Of a stretch of DNA of 63,036 bases, positions 34,705 to 43,203 are shown piece after piece. The stretch comes from Kordia sp964351775 (GTDB lineage: Bacteria; Bacteroidota; Bacteroidia; Flavobacteriales; Flavobacteriaceae). The stretch covers positions 1 through 63,036 of the forward strand of contig CAYGPQ010000007.1 of assembly GCA_964351775.1 (NCBI GenBank). The letters run 5' to 3'. The notes under the pieces were generated by a model that saw only the letters and a list, made by a program, of their open reading frames with translations, ran no database searches and was not told where the DNA came from. Position 1 is the stretch's first letter. Every line of letters begins with the position of its first letter. The translations under genes and the position numbers were made by a program.

Positions 34705-34990
34705 CAAACCATAAACAAAACCAAATGAAATCGACATATTAAAAATAATTATTAGCATACAATTACAATGATTATTTTTAATGAATTCATTTAAACTTTT
34801 CGGATTTAGGCGAAAATAGCAGTTTTAAGTTTTGTTAAAAGCTTTTTTGAGTTTCAAAGCAGCACTACGGAACGAAAAAAAGGTGAAAACAGGACTGAAA
34901 AGGGCAATTTTTTAGCAAATTAAAAAAGTTTAAACGAGTTCAATATTAAAGATTCCATTTGACCTTATTAAAGAAATAAAAACCAACCAA
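34705..34990. other. Intergenic region, no gene seen
   Basis: This 286-nt AT-rich gap between galE and the amidohydrolase shows no supported ORF and no strong hairpin. It contains CCATTTGACC shortly before the next gene, which only loosely resembles a -7 element. Confidence 0.5.
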
Positions 34991-36268
34991 ATGAAAAAAG
35001 GACTCATCTTATGCTTGAGTATTTTGTGTGCAACCATTGTAATGGCGCAAGATACCTATCTGCATTGCGGAAAAATTATTGATACTGAAAGTGGAAAAGT
35101 GTTAACGGAAAAAACAATTATCGTTTCTGGAAACAAAATAAAAAGCATTGAAAACGGCTATGTAACACCTGAACAAAATGATACAGCGATCGATTTAAAA
35201 TCGAAAACCGTAATGCCCGGATTGATTGATATGCACGTTCATATTGAAAGTGAAACAAATCCAAAAGCATATTTAGAAAAATACACACTCAACGATGCAG
35301 ATGTTGCGTTTCGTTCGGTAGGTTATGCCAATGTAACACTTAAAGCAGGATTTACAACGGTGAGAGATTTAGGTGGAACTGGCGTAAATATTTCGTTACG
35401 AAATGCAATCAATCAAGGGCGAATTGATGGTCCACGAATTTTCACTTGTGGAAAAGCATTAGCAACTACTGGCGGACATGCCGATCCAACCAATGGAAAT
35501 CGCAAAGAAATTGTGGGCGATCCAGGCCCAAAAGATGGTGTTGTCAATAATGTAAGTGATGCTAAAAAAGCAGTGCGTCAGCGGTATAAGAATGGCGCAG
35601 ATATGATTAAGATTACGGCTACTGGTGGCGTTTTAAGTGTAGCAAAAAGCGGAAGCAATCCACAATTTACAGTTGAAGAAATCAAAGTAATTTGCGAAAC
35701 AGCGAAAGATTACGGAATGCACGTAGCAGCACATGCGCATGGAGATGAAGGAATGCAGCGTGCTATTATTGGAGGTGTAAAAACCATAGAACACGGAACT
35801 TTAATGAGTGACGAAACTATGGAACTCATGAAAAAGCATGACGCGTATTTAGTACCAACAATTACGGCAGGAAAAGAAGTCGCAGCAAAAGCAAAAATTA
35901 AAGGATATTACCCAGATATCATTGTGCCGAAAGCTTTGGCGGTTGGTCCAAAAATTCAAGGAACATTTACCAGAGCCTACAAAAAAGGTGTTGGTATTGC
36001 ATTTGGAACAGATGCTGGTGTATACGAGCATGGATTGAACGGAAAAGAATTTGGGTTTATGGTAGAAGCTGGAATGCCAGCAATGGAGGCCATTCAATCT
36101 GCTACTGTTACGAATGCAAAAATATTAGGGATGGAAGATCAATTAGGAAAGTTAAAAGCAGGGTTTTTAGCTGATATTGTTGCCGTTGATGAAGATCCAA
36201 CACAAAATATAAATACGATGGAAAACGTAGTTTTTGTGATGAAAGACGGGAAAGTTTACAAGCAATAA
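34991..36268 (+). CDS. Secreted amidohydrolase-family protein
   Basis: The 425-residue protein has a signal peptide (MKKGLILCLSILCATIVMAQ) and an amidohydrolase fold. Metal ligands are in DMHVHIE, a Lys-bearing MIKITATGG, HAHG, EHGT and GTDAG. It resembles imidazolonepropionase-like or Xaa-Pro-type secreted amidohydrolases. The substrate cannot be set from sequence alone. It is a single gene with its own terminator. Confidence 0.88.
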   Translation: MKKGLILCLSILCATIVMAQDTYLHCGKIIDTESGKVLTEKTIIVSGNKIKSIENGYVTPEQNDTAIDLKSKTVMPGLIDMHVHIESETNPKAYLEKYTLNDADVAFRSVGYANVTLKAGFTTVRDLGGTGVNISLRNAINQGRIDGPRIFTCGKALATTGGHADPTNGNRKEIVGDPGPKDGVVNNVSDAKKAVRQRYKNGADMIKITATGGVLSVAKSGSNPQFTVEEIKVICETAKDYGMHVAAHAHGDEGMQRAIIGGVKTIEHGTLMSDETMELMKKHDAYLVPTITAGKEVAAKAKIKGYYPDIIVPKALAVGPKIQGTFTRAYKKGVGIAFGTDAGVYEHGLNGKEFGFMVEAGMPAMEAIQSATVTNAKILGMEDQLGKLKAGFLADIVAVDEDPTQNINTMENVVFVMKDGKVYKQ

Positions 36269-36290
36269 ATTACTCGAAAATACAATTTAG

Positions 36291-36327
36291 AAAAGGAGAA
36301 GCAAACGTTAATTTGCTTCTCCTTTTT
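36291..36327. terminator. Strong bidirectional terminator
   Basis: AAAAGGAGAAGCAAA (36291-36305) pairs perfectly with TTTGCTTCTCCTTTT (36312-36326). It sits between the amidohydrolase and the convergent precursor peptide 4. Confidence 0.88.
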
Positions 36328-36343
36328 AATTTTCCAGCGTTTC

Positions 36344-36529
36344 TTAATAAGGATAAGGGCAATTCCAAGGTAAATCAGTTGGACATACCCATGCTGACGG
36401 ACACGCATCAATAACAGATGTGCAAGTGTTTGTAAGCGGATATTTAGTTCCACCTTTGATTTGTTCGTTTCCTAATTTTGAGATTGAATTCTTACTGAGT
36501 TTCAATGATTTTACATTTCTTTTTTTCAT
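36344..36529 (-). CDS. GG-leader Cys-containing precursor peptide 4
   Basis: The 61-residue peptide has leader MKKRNVKSLKLSKNSISKL ending IKGG. A 34-residue core follows with four Cys, ending in PYPY. It shares IDACPSA with the core of its tandem neighbour at 36691. Site E (TAyGG-N5-CCGTA) is 54 nt upstream. Confidence 0.7.
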   Translation of the reverse strand: MKKRNVKSLKLSKNSISKLGNEQIKGGTKYPLTNTCTSVIDACPSAWVCPTDLPWNCPYPY

Positions 36530-36583
36530 GATTATAAATTTTTAGTTTTGTCATGAAGTTATAAAAATCAAGTAAGATTTTGG

Positions 36584-36598
36584 TACGGGAATACCGTA
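36584..36598. promoter_or_regulatory. Inverted repeat TACGG-N5-CCGTA, site E
   Basis: The half-sites here form a perfect palindrome (TACGG/CCGTA). The site is 54 nt upstream of the precursor peptide 4 ATG, on the minus strand. Confidence 0.6.
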
Positions 36599-36690
36599 GT
36601 TCACATAAAATATAGTTTAAAACATTAAACTGTTCTTCATTGAAAGAAAAAGAATAGTTAGGCTTACTATTTTGTGCCCAATGAAATTGT

Positions 36691-36927
36691 TTACTTTGGA
36701 CATTCTGCCAATGATTGACATTCGTAATTAAGTGTTGGACATGTATTGTTTAATGTCTGACAGGTTAGGAAAAATGTACAACCAAGCGCAGATGGACAAG
36801 CGTCAATTTGTGAGCCGCAGACATCAATTTTTGTGATTTGTACAAGTCCTCCATTTATTTGATCATGGTTTAAATTCGAAATTGAATTTTTACGAAGTTT
36901 CAATGATTTTGTGATTCTTTTTTTCAT
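36691..36927 (-). CDS. GG-leader Cys-rich precursor peptide 5
   Basis: The 78-residue peptide has leader MKKRITKSLKLRKNSISNL ending INGG. A 51-residue core follows with seven Cys, repeated C.TLN/CPTLN units and the shared IDACPSA motif. Site F is 53 nt upstream. It is the tandem neighbour of precursor 4. Confidence 0.7.
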   Translation of the reverse strand: MKKRITKSLKLRKNSISNLNHDQINGGLVQITKIDVCGSQIDACPSALGCTFFLTCQTLNNTCPTLNYECQSLAECPK

Positions 36928-36980
36928 GACTAAAGTTTTTGATTATGAGATAAAAATAAAAAAATATCATAAAAATGATT

Positions 36981-36995
36981 TACGGGAATACCGTA
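36981..36995. promoter_or_regulatory. Inverted repeat TACGG-N5-CCGTA, site F
   Basis: This is a perfect half-site palindrome with the same 15 bases as site E. It is 53 nt upstream of the precursor peptide 5 ATG. Confidence 0.6.
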
Positions 36996-37051
36996 GTTAA
37001 CATTTAAACATAGCTCATTATAAGCGTTTTATGTTTAAGAAAATAAAGGGT

Positions 37052-37558
37052 TTATGATATAGAAAACTCTTTCCGTTTGATAAATGAAATAATCAACAAT
37101 GCTGTTCCGAGCATAACGGAAACATCTGCCATATTGAAGATACCTGTTTTAAAAATTCCACCTAAATCAATGTGCATAAAGTCGGTTACGGAACGATATA
37201 GAATTCGATCGTATAAATTCCCAATACCGCCACCAATAATGCAACACAATCCGAAAATCATATACTTATCTAAATCAGTATTGATAACAATCATTCGTAA
37301 AATAAAAAGTAATACAGCAATTGGAAGTATGATAAGAAAAATAGCTTTTAAAATGGGGTTTTCCATAGACGATAAAAATCCTAAAAAAGCACCTTTATTT
37401 TCCGTTTTCATGAGGACAACATATTCGCCAATCACGGAAATTTTTTCGCTCGCGTTAATATGAGTTCTGGCAACAGATTTTGAAATTTGGTCGCAACCAA
37501 CATTCATCAAAATCAGTCCAAAAATCAATAACATTCTCAGCGATCTGGAAATTTTCAT
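37052..37558 (-). CDS. lspA: Lipoprotein signal peptidase (LspA-like)
   Basis: The 168-residue protein has four membrane helices and the catalytic regions: GGGIGNLYDRILYRSVTDF with the first Asp pair, and FNMADVSVMLG with the second Asp. It cleaves prolipoproteins at the lipobox Cys. The Met at 37558 is preferred, 16 nt after the fabD stop; an earlier start at 37597 would overlap fabD. Confidence 0.85.
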   Translation of the reverse strand: MKISRSLRMLLIFGLILMNVGCDQISKSVARTHINASEKISVIGEYVVLMKTENKGAFLGFLSSMENPILKAIFLIILPIAVLLFILRMIVINTDLDKYMIFGLCCIIGGGIGNLYDRILYRSVTDFMHIDLGGIFKTGIFNMADVSVMLGTALLIISFIKRKEFSIS

Positions 37559-37574
37559 AGCTAATTTTATTAAC

Positions 37575-38465
37575 TTATTCTTCTCCGAAAGTAGCACTTT
37601 CAGCAGCTACAGCACGGTCAATTTTACGCAACAATCCTTGCAATACTTTTCCAGGACCAACTTCTGTAAATGAAGTCGCGCCATCGGCAATCATTTGTTG
37701 AATAGATTGTGTCCATTTCACAGGAGCTGTCAATTGTGACATTAAGTTCTTTTTAATTTCATCAGCATCAATGATGGCTGTTGTAGTCACATTTTGATAA
37801 ATAGGACAGTTTGGTTTACTAAACGTGGTGTTTTCAATAGCTGCGGCTAATTCTTCGCGTGCAGGTTCCATTAATGGAGAGTGAAATGCGCCACCAACAG
37901 GAAGTACCAACGCTCTTTTTGCGCCCGCTTCTTTGAGCGTTTCGCAAGCTGCATTAATTGCTTCAATTTCTCCAGAAATTACAATTTGCCCCGGACAGTT
38001 ATAGTTTGCTGCAACTACAATTCCGGGAGTTTCACTACATATTTTTTCAACAATAGCATCGTCGAGTCCTAAAACAGCCGCCATGGTGCTTGGTTGAATT
38101 TCACACGCTTTTTGCATTGCCAATGCACGTTGCGAAACTAATCTTAATCCGTCTTCAAAAGTTAAAGTTCCATTGGCAACTAAAGCGGAAAGTTCTCCAA
38201 GAGAATGTCCTGCGACCATTTCTGGTTGAAATTGATCACCAAGTACTTTACTTAAAATAACAGAATGTAAAAAGATGGCTGGTTGCGTAACTTTCGTTTC
38301 TTTCAAATCTTCAGCAGAACCTTCAAACATAATATCCGTGATATGAAATCCTAAAATATCATTTGCGTCTTCAAATAGCTGTTGTGCAATATCAGATTTT
38401 TCATAAAGGTCTAAACCCATTCCTGTAAATTGCGCACCTTGTCCTGGAAATATATATGCTTTCAT
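37575..38465 (-). CDS. fabD: Malonyl-CoA:ACP transacylase
   Basis: The 296-residue protein has IFPGQGAQFTGMG, the active-site Ser in GHSLGELSAL, and the catalytic His in GGAFHSPLM. It loads malonyl groups onto acyl carrier protein for fatty acid synthesis. The start at 38465 gives MKAYIFPGQG; a start at 38489 is open but unlikely. Confidence 0.95.
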   Translation of the reverse strand: MKAYIFPGQGAQFTGMGLDLYEKSDIAQQLFEDANDILGFHITDIMFEGSAEDLKETKVTQPAIFLHSVILSKVLGDQFQPEMVAGHSLGELSALVANGTLTFEDGLRLVSQRALAMQKACEIQPSTMAAVLGLDDAIVEKICSETPGIVVAANYNCPGQIVISGEIEAINAACETLKEAGAKRALVLPVGGAFHSPLMEPAREELAAAIENTTFSKPNCPIYQNVTTTAIIDADEIKKNLMSQLTAPVKWTQSIQQMIADGATSFTEVGPGKVLQGLLRKIDRAVAAESATFGEE

Positions 38466-38558
38466 GTGAATATCTATTGTTTTCCTCAACGGATGAAGAA
38501 ATACTGTTTTTATTAAATTTTACGTGGCAAAAATACAGAATTTTGCGAGAATATACAT

Positions 38559-39488
38559 TTAAACGCGTTCATACGTAAGAAAAGAGAATTCATATTCGTG
38601 TTTGTCATCCTTTTTATGAAACGTATTTGCGGTTTCTTTCCAGTCTTTTAGGTCTATTTCTGGGAAATAGGCATCGCCTTCAAATTCGTGATGTACGCGT
38701 GTTAATTCTATTTTTGTGGCAAATGGAAGTGCTTGTTTGTATATTTCGCCACCGCCAATTACGAAAGGTTCAGCATCACTCAACGTCGCCACACTTACTG
38801 CTTCTTTCATGGAATGCACTACAATAACACCTTTGGGAACTTTGTAGTCTTTTTGGCGTGTAATGACCACATGTGTTCTGTTTGGAAGTGGTTTTGGAAA
38901 ACTTTCAAACGTTTTACGTCCCATAATGATAAAATGACCAGACGTTAGTTTTTTAAAGCGTTTTAAATCGTCACTCAAATGCCAAATCAATTGATTGTCT
39001 TTTCCTATCACATTATTTTCTGCGGCAGCTACAATTAACGATAAGGAACTTCGATCTGTAATTACATTAGGAGTATTTGCAATTTCTTGTTTTGCCAATT
39101 CTTCAGCAACCTTCGTTTCTTGAGCTAAGAATTTTTGTTTGAGTTTTTCAATACGGTATTCTTGTTTGGCGACTAAGTTTTCGAGTTGTTTCGCTTCCCA
39201 ATCTTTCCCCATGAATTTATTCGTAATGAATACATCAAATACATGAAAAAGGAATAGAAATAGCCAAGCCAATACAGCCCATACAAACCATTGTGTGCCA
39301 AATAGTGTAACATCTTTTCCAAATCCTAAGACCACATTTAAAAGTACTAGCAATGCTGAGCCAATGATAAAAATGACCGAATGGTAGTACAAACGTTTTT
39401 TTTGTTTGATACGCTTTTGAGCAATTTTAATCAGTGCGAGTTGTTCTTGATCGATTTGTGTGGTAGGTTTATTTTTTTTTCCGAACAT
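38559..39488 (-). CDS. folA: Dihydrofolate reductase with N-terminal 2TM membrane anchor
   Basis: The 309-residue protein joins two parts. Residues about 30-90 hold two membrane helices with a conserved FFxHVFD-like end (2TM domain), followed by a coiled coil to about 140. From about 148 a complete DHFR domain runs to the end (SLIVAAAENNVIGKDNQLIWHLSDDLKRFK, IIMGRKTFESF, VIGGGEIY). DHFR reduces dihydrofolate formed by thymidylate synthase; thyA is three genes upstream on the same strand. Ordinary DHFR is soluble and about 160-170 residues, so membrane tethering is unusual. Confidence 0.9.
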   Translation of the reverse strand: MFGKKNKPTTQIDQEQLALIKIAQKRIKQKKRLYYHSVIFIIGSALLVLLNVVLGFGKDVTLFGTQWFVWAVLAWLFLFLFHVFDVFITNKFMGKDWEAKQLENLVAKQEYRIEKLKQKFLAQETKVAEELAKQEIANTPNVITDRSSLSLIVAAAENNVIGKDNQLIWHLSDDLKRFKKLTSGHFIIMGRKTFESFPKPLPNRTHVVITRQKDYKVPKGVIVVHSMKEAVSVATLSDAEPFVIGGGEIYKQALPFATKIELTRVHHEFEGDAYFPEIDLKDWKETANTFHKKDDKHEYEFSFLTYERV

Positions 39489-39501
39489 GGATGTAGGTTT
39501 T

Positions 39502-39990
39502 CTAATCGTTTACAGCATTTCTAAGCAATCTGTCAGCTTGAAGTGTTAATGAATAGGCAACTTTAATGGCGTTTCCTTGATGTGTTCCGCGAGAGAATGC
39601 AGGTAAGGTTTTCACAATCCTTTCTACTTCTGCCTTTAGCGAACTATTATTTGTGCGAACACCTACATTTTCTACGTTTCCTTGTTTGTCTACGATAAAA
39701 CGAATGTATACGCTATTACTAGTATTATTTCTTTGATTGGATACAGAACGTGCAATGTCTTTGTTGAATGCTTTTTGAATAAAATTTTCAATTTTCTCCG
39801 CAGTACATGTATGCTGTTTTTTAGCATCACCAACGTTTTCACAACCTTCTAATACGGGCGCTTTGTCCATCACGGCAAAGTGAATTGTTCCATTGGCAGC
39901 AACTTTAGGTGCGGACGTATCCGTAGCTTTTTGAGCAAATCCAAATTGTACTGTTAAGCAAAATAAAGCAGGAATAATAAATTTTTTCAT
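39502..39990 (-). CDS. Secreted TonB_C-like protein
   Basis: The 162-residue product from the ATG at 39990 has a signal peptide (MKKFIIPALFCLTVQFGFAQ). A module follows with MDKAPVLEGCENVGDAKKQHTC and a TonB C-terminal-like fold. It lacks the membrane anchor and Pro-rich linker of energy-transducing TonB, so it is a free periplasmic domain. It is related to the ends of the M56 protein at 462 and of the genes at 3166 and 41384. Confidence 0.7.
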   Translation of the reverse strand: MKKFIIPALFCLTVQFGFAQKATDTSAPKVAANGTIHFAVMDKAPVLEGCENVGDAKKQHTCTAEKIENFIQKAFNKDIARSVSNQRNNTSNSVYIRFIVDKQGNVENVGVRTNNSSLKAEVERIVKTLPAFSRGTHQGNAIKVAYSLTLQADRLLRNAVND

Positions 39991-40309
39991 CACGATGTAA
40001 ATTTTAATGTTATAAAGATACTTTTCTTTTTTGAATACTACATTCTGATGCAACGAAAAGATAAAGTTTCCCTATGAAATGCACTTTTTTTAGATGAATG
40101 TAATTTGATGAATTTGATGAAAATACAACAATTTACGAAAACGATGTAGTTGAAAATCAGCAAGAAAGCCTTTGTTTTATGGTTGTTAATCTGTCAATTA
40201 AAGGGCTGTTTTTTTCAATTCTTTTTTGTTTTGAAACCTATTTTTTAGCAGAATCATAATTCTTTCATTTTTGTGAAATAAATCATTTGTTTGCCAAAAA
40301 TTCTTATCT
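39991..40309. other. Intergenic region before the CBM48 gene
   Basis: Divergent promoters must lie here. A good -33/-7 pair is present only at its right end (see 40287-40317). The remainder is AT-rich with no supported ORF. Confidence 0.5.
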
Positions 40310-40317
40310 ACATTTGA
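40287..40317 (+). promoter_or_regulatory. Consensus Bacteroidetes promoter
   Basis: TTTG (40287-40290), a 19-nt spacer and TACATTTG (40310-40317) match the TTTG/TAnnTTTG consensus. It drives the small CBM48 gene. Confidence 0.75.
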
Positions 40318-40339
40318 TCTTATTTAAACACTTGAAATT

Positions 40340-40636
40340 ATGGCAATTAAAAAACAATATTTAAAAAGCAAACCTCTTTGCAAAGTAACATTTAGTGTAG
40401 ATGCAGAAGCCGCAGAAGCAGTTTCTGTAGTTGGAAATTTTAATGAATGGAATACAGCAGCAACAAGCTTAAAAAAGTTAAAAAACGGAACTTTTAAAGG
40501 AACGGTTGATTTAGAAAAAGGGAACGAATATGAATTTAGATATGTAGTTGACGGTAAATATACAAACGACGAGCAAGCAGATTCGTATAAGTGGAATGCG
40601 TATGCAGCAGCAGAAAACGGAGTTTTGAGTTTATAA
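40340..40636 (+). CDS. Isoamylase early-set/CBM48 domain protein
   Basis: The 98-residue protein is a single CBM48/AMPK-like glycogen-binding fold (KVTFSVDAEAAEAVSVVGNFNEWN, FRYVVDGKYTNDEQAD). It probably binds glycogen or another alpha-glucan and has no catalytic domain. It has the best-matching promoter in the window, suggesting strong expression. Confidence 0.88.
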   Translation: MAIKKQYLKSKPLCKVTFSVDAEAAEAVSVVGNFNEWNTAATSLKKLKNGTFKGTVDLEKGNEYEFRYVVDGKYTNDEQADSYKWNAYAAAENGVLSL

Positions 40637-40656
40637 CTTAATGTAACTTTTATGAT

Positions 40657-40685
40657 AAAGCCTTCTAGGAAACAGGGAGGCTTTG
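40657..40685. terminator. Bidirectional terminator
   Basis: AAAGCCTTC pairs with GGAGGCTTT (one G-U pair) between the convergent CBM48 and GNAT genes. Confidence 0.65.
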
Positions 40686-40691
40686 TTGGTT

Positions 40692-41285
40692 TTACAACTT
40701 CTTCATCAACTCGCGCTTTACGCCACTAAACCATTCATAGCGTAAAATGCTGAGAACAATACTATCGCGTCTTCCGTCCACAGCAGCACAGTTGCTGCGT
40801 AAAACGCCTTCCACGGTACAACCAATACTTTTCATGGCAGCAATACTACGTTTGTTATTATTGTCGGCTCTAAATTCTACGCGTTGTACTTTCATATGTT
40901 CAAAGGCAAATTGAAGCAGTAAAAATTTACAATTTTTATTCAGTCCAGTTCCTTGAAATTCGCTTCCGTACCAAGTATATCCTAATGAAACTGTTTCGTG
41001 ATTTTGGTGGAAATCGTAAAATCGGGTTGAGCCAGCATAGGAATTAAAGCGTTTGTCATACACAATAAAAGGGTAGGCTTCTTCCTTAGCTCTTCCTTCT
41101 AAAGCCAATTCTATATATTTTTTCAGATTCGCCTCTCCGTTACCAGGTGTTAGTGAATATTTCCACAATTCAGGCTCTTTGAGTGAAAACGGCAACAAGT
41201 GTTCATAATCATCTGCCTGTAAAGGGCGCAATTGCACAAAACCGTTGTCTAAAATGTAATTTTTTTTGAAGTCTAATAATATCAT
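40692..41285 (-). CDS. GNAT-family N-acetyltransferase (RimJ/RimL-like)
   Basis: The 197-residue protein has the GNAT fold with VSLGYTWYGSEFQGTGLNKNCKFLLLQFAFE and VEFRADNNNKRSIAAMKSIGC. This is typical of RimJ/RimL-like enzymes that use acetyl-CoA. The acceptor is unknown. The ATG at 41285 is preferred to a GTG at 41291. Confidence 0.87.
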   Translation of the reverse strand: MILLDFKKNYILDNGFVQLRPLQADDYEHLLPFSLKEPELWKYSLTPGNGEANLKKYIELALEGRAKEEAYPFIVYDKRFNSYAGSTRFYDFHQNHETVSLGYTWYGSEFQGTGLNKNCKFLLLQFAFEHMKVQRVEFRADNNNKRSIAAMKSIGCTVEGVLRSNCAAVDGRRDSIVLSILRYEWFSGVKRELMKKL

Positions 41286-41383
41286 ACACACTAAATTCCT
41301 TGAATACCTAAGTTACAAATCATTCGTCAAATTTTGTATTTTATTTAAAATACATTTAAGCGTATGATTGGCCCAAAAAATAA

Positions 41384-42244
41384 TTAGTTTCTCTTTTTTT
41401 TGTTCGATTGCTTATCGACAACTTTAAAAACAATAGGAAGCGTATAGTTTACAGCTATAAGTTCGTTTTCAACAGTAGCAGGTTGCATTCGAGGAAGTTT
41501 TTTTACAACTCTTTCTGCTTCTTTGGCCAATTCAGGATGTGGTGCTCTGGTGCGAATGTCAACAACGCGCCCTTCTGTATTTATTTTAAATACTACATAA
41601 ATTCTTTGAATACCGTCTAAACCTAATTTTGAACCCAATCTAGAATTGAACTTTTTAGCAACAAATTCTGAAATTTTAGTTGCCATGCAGTGTTTTTTTT
41701 CATCTTCTGTTTTCGCTTTTTGACAGCCAGGATACACAACACCTACTTCTGGACCGCTAAACGGAATTCGTTTTGGAATATAGTCGTATAAAGGAATAAA
41801 AGTAGTATTTACACGATCAATTTTAAGGAATAAGTGACCCGAAATGAAACTGCTTTGTTGCTTTGATAGCGGTGCTAATTCAATTTGAAAATCATCTAAA
41901 GAACTTGTAGGTTCTAAAGTTAATGGCCTCATTTGACGTTCGTAAAATTTTAATGAAGAACGATCTTTGATGACTTTTCCAATACTGTCCGTATACAATC
42001 GCGTATACACAAAAATGGTATCTTTTGTCGTGCTTTCAGCCACTTTGATTACATCGGATGGTGTTAAGAATTTAAAAGTAGTACGTTGTAATTTTTCTTG
42101 GGAACACTCATAAATTTCTTCTTCATACTGGCAACCTTCTACTGTGGTTGGTTCAAATGAAATTGAAGGCTTTTTCGAATCAGTTTGAGCGTTACTCATG
42201 ATTACTAAGCATAATAATAAAGCTAAAAGAATGTATTTTTTCAT
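41384..42244 (-). CDS. Secreted TonB_C-like protein, larger
   Basis: The 286-residue protein has a signal peptide (MKKYILLALLLCLVIMSNAQ) and an N-terminal domain with its own spaced Cys pair (EGCQYEEEIYEC). The C-terminal half has VVYPGCQKAKTEDEKKHC and a TonB C-terminal-like fold ending VNYTLPIVFKV. The Cys spacing and fold match the other TonB_C-like proteins in the window. It may be involved in envelope signalling rather than energy transduction. Confidence 0.7.
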   Translation of the reverse strand: MKKYILLALLLCLVIMSNAQTDSKKPSISFEPTTVEGCQYEEEIYECSQEKLQRTTFKFLTPSDVIKVAESTTKDTIFVYTRLYTDSIGKVIKDRSSLKFYERQMRPLTLEPTSSLDDFQIELAPLSKQQSSFISGHLFLKIDRVNTTFIPLYDYIPKRIPFSGPEVGVVYPGCQKAKTEDEKKHCMATKISEFVAKKFNSRLGSKLGLDGIQRIYVVFKINTEGRVVDIRTRAPHPELAKEAERVVKKLPRMQPATVENELIAVNYTLPIVFKVVDKQSNKKKRN

Positions 42245-42269
42245 CATAATTTAGTGCTAAAAAGTGGAA

Positions 42270-43094
42270 CTAAACAGCCACAGCTCCCTTAATTCGCGGA
42301 TGCGGATTGTAATCAACGAGTTCAAAATCTTCAAAAGTAAAGTCGAAAATACTTTTTATTTCAGGATTTATCTTCATCGTTGGTAACGGACGCGGTTCTC
42401 TTGATAACTGTAATTCAACTTGTTCAAAGTGATTGCTGTAAATATGTGCATCGCCAAAAGTATGAATGAAATCGCCTGCTTCATATCCGCAGACTTGTGC
42501 CATCATCATGGTTAATAACGCATACGAAGCAATATTAAACGGAACACCTAAAAAGATATCTGCACTTCGTTGATATAGCTGACACGATAATTTCCCGTTC
42601 GCTACATAAAATTGAAAAAACGCGTGGCAAGGTGGCAACGCTGCTTTTCCATTGGCTACGTTTTCACTGAATGAAATTTTAGTATTGGGCAACACACTTG
42701 GATTCCATGCGGAAACGATCATACGTCTGCTATCCGGATTATTTTTTAAGGTTTCAATTACGTGTGCTAATTGATCAATACTTTCGCTATTCCAGTTGCG
42801 CCATTGATGTCCGTAAACTGGTCCAAGATCACCATTTTCATCTGCCCAAGCGTCCCAAATTTTCACGCCATTGTCTTGCAAATATTTAATATTCGTATCA
42901 CCTTTAATAAACCATAACAATTCATGAATGATTGATTTTAGGTGTAATTTTTTCGTCGTTACCATAGGAAAACCTTCGCTGAGGTCAAAGCGCATTTGGT
43001 GTCCGAAAACACTTTTAGTACCAGTTCCTGTACGATCTTCTTTTTCATTTCCGTTTTCTAGTACATGTTTGACTAAGTCTAAATATTGTCTCAT
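42270..43094 (-). CDS. thyA: Thymidylate synthase
   Basis: The 274-residue protein has DRTGTGT, the active-site Cys in LPPCHAFFQFYV, and the full ThyA body. It makes dTMP from dUMP and yields dihydrofolate, which the nearby DHFR reduces. The ATG at 43094 is preferred to the upstream open start at 43166. Confidence 0.96.
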   Translation of the reverse strand: MRQYLDLVKHVLENGNEKEDRTGTGTKSVFGHQMRFDLSEGFPMVTTKKLHLKSIIHELLWFIKGDTNIKYLQDNGVKIWDAWADENGDLGPVYGHQWRNWNSESIDQLAHVIETLKNNPDSRRMIVSAWNPSVLPNTKISFSENVANGKAALPPCHAFFQFYVANGKLSCQLYQRSADIFLGVPFNIASYALLTMMMAQVCGYEAGDFIHTFGDAHIYSNHFEQVELQLSREPRPLPTMKINPEIKSIFDFTFEDFELVDYNPHPRIKGAVAV

Positions 43095-43203
43095 GATGAT
43101 TTCTTTTAATAGCAATACAATTTTGTAGTTTGTAAAAATAAAAAAAACGCGTTGATTATAAACCAATGCGTTTGTATTTTATCAATAGGTTATTAACCGT
43201 TAT

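Noticed and set aside
37077..37463. 128-codon plus-strand frame opposite lspA
   Set aside because: It is antisense to conserved lspA, including its catalytic motifs, and has no support of its own.
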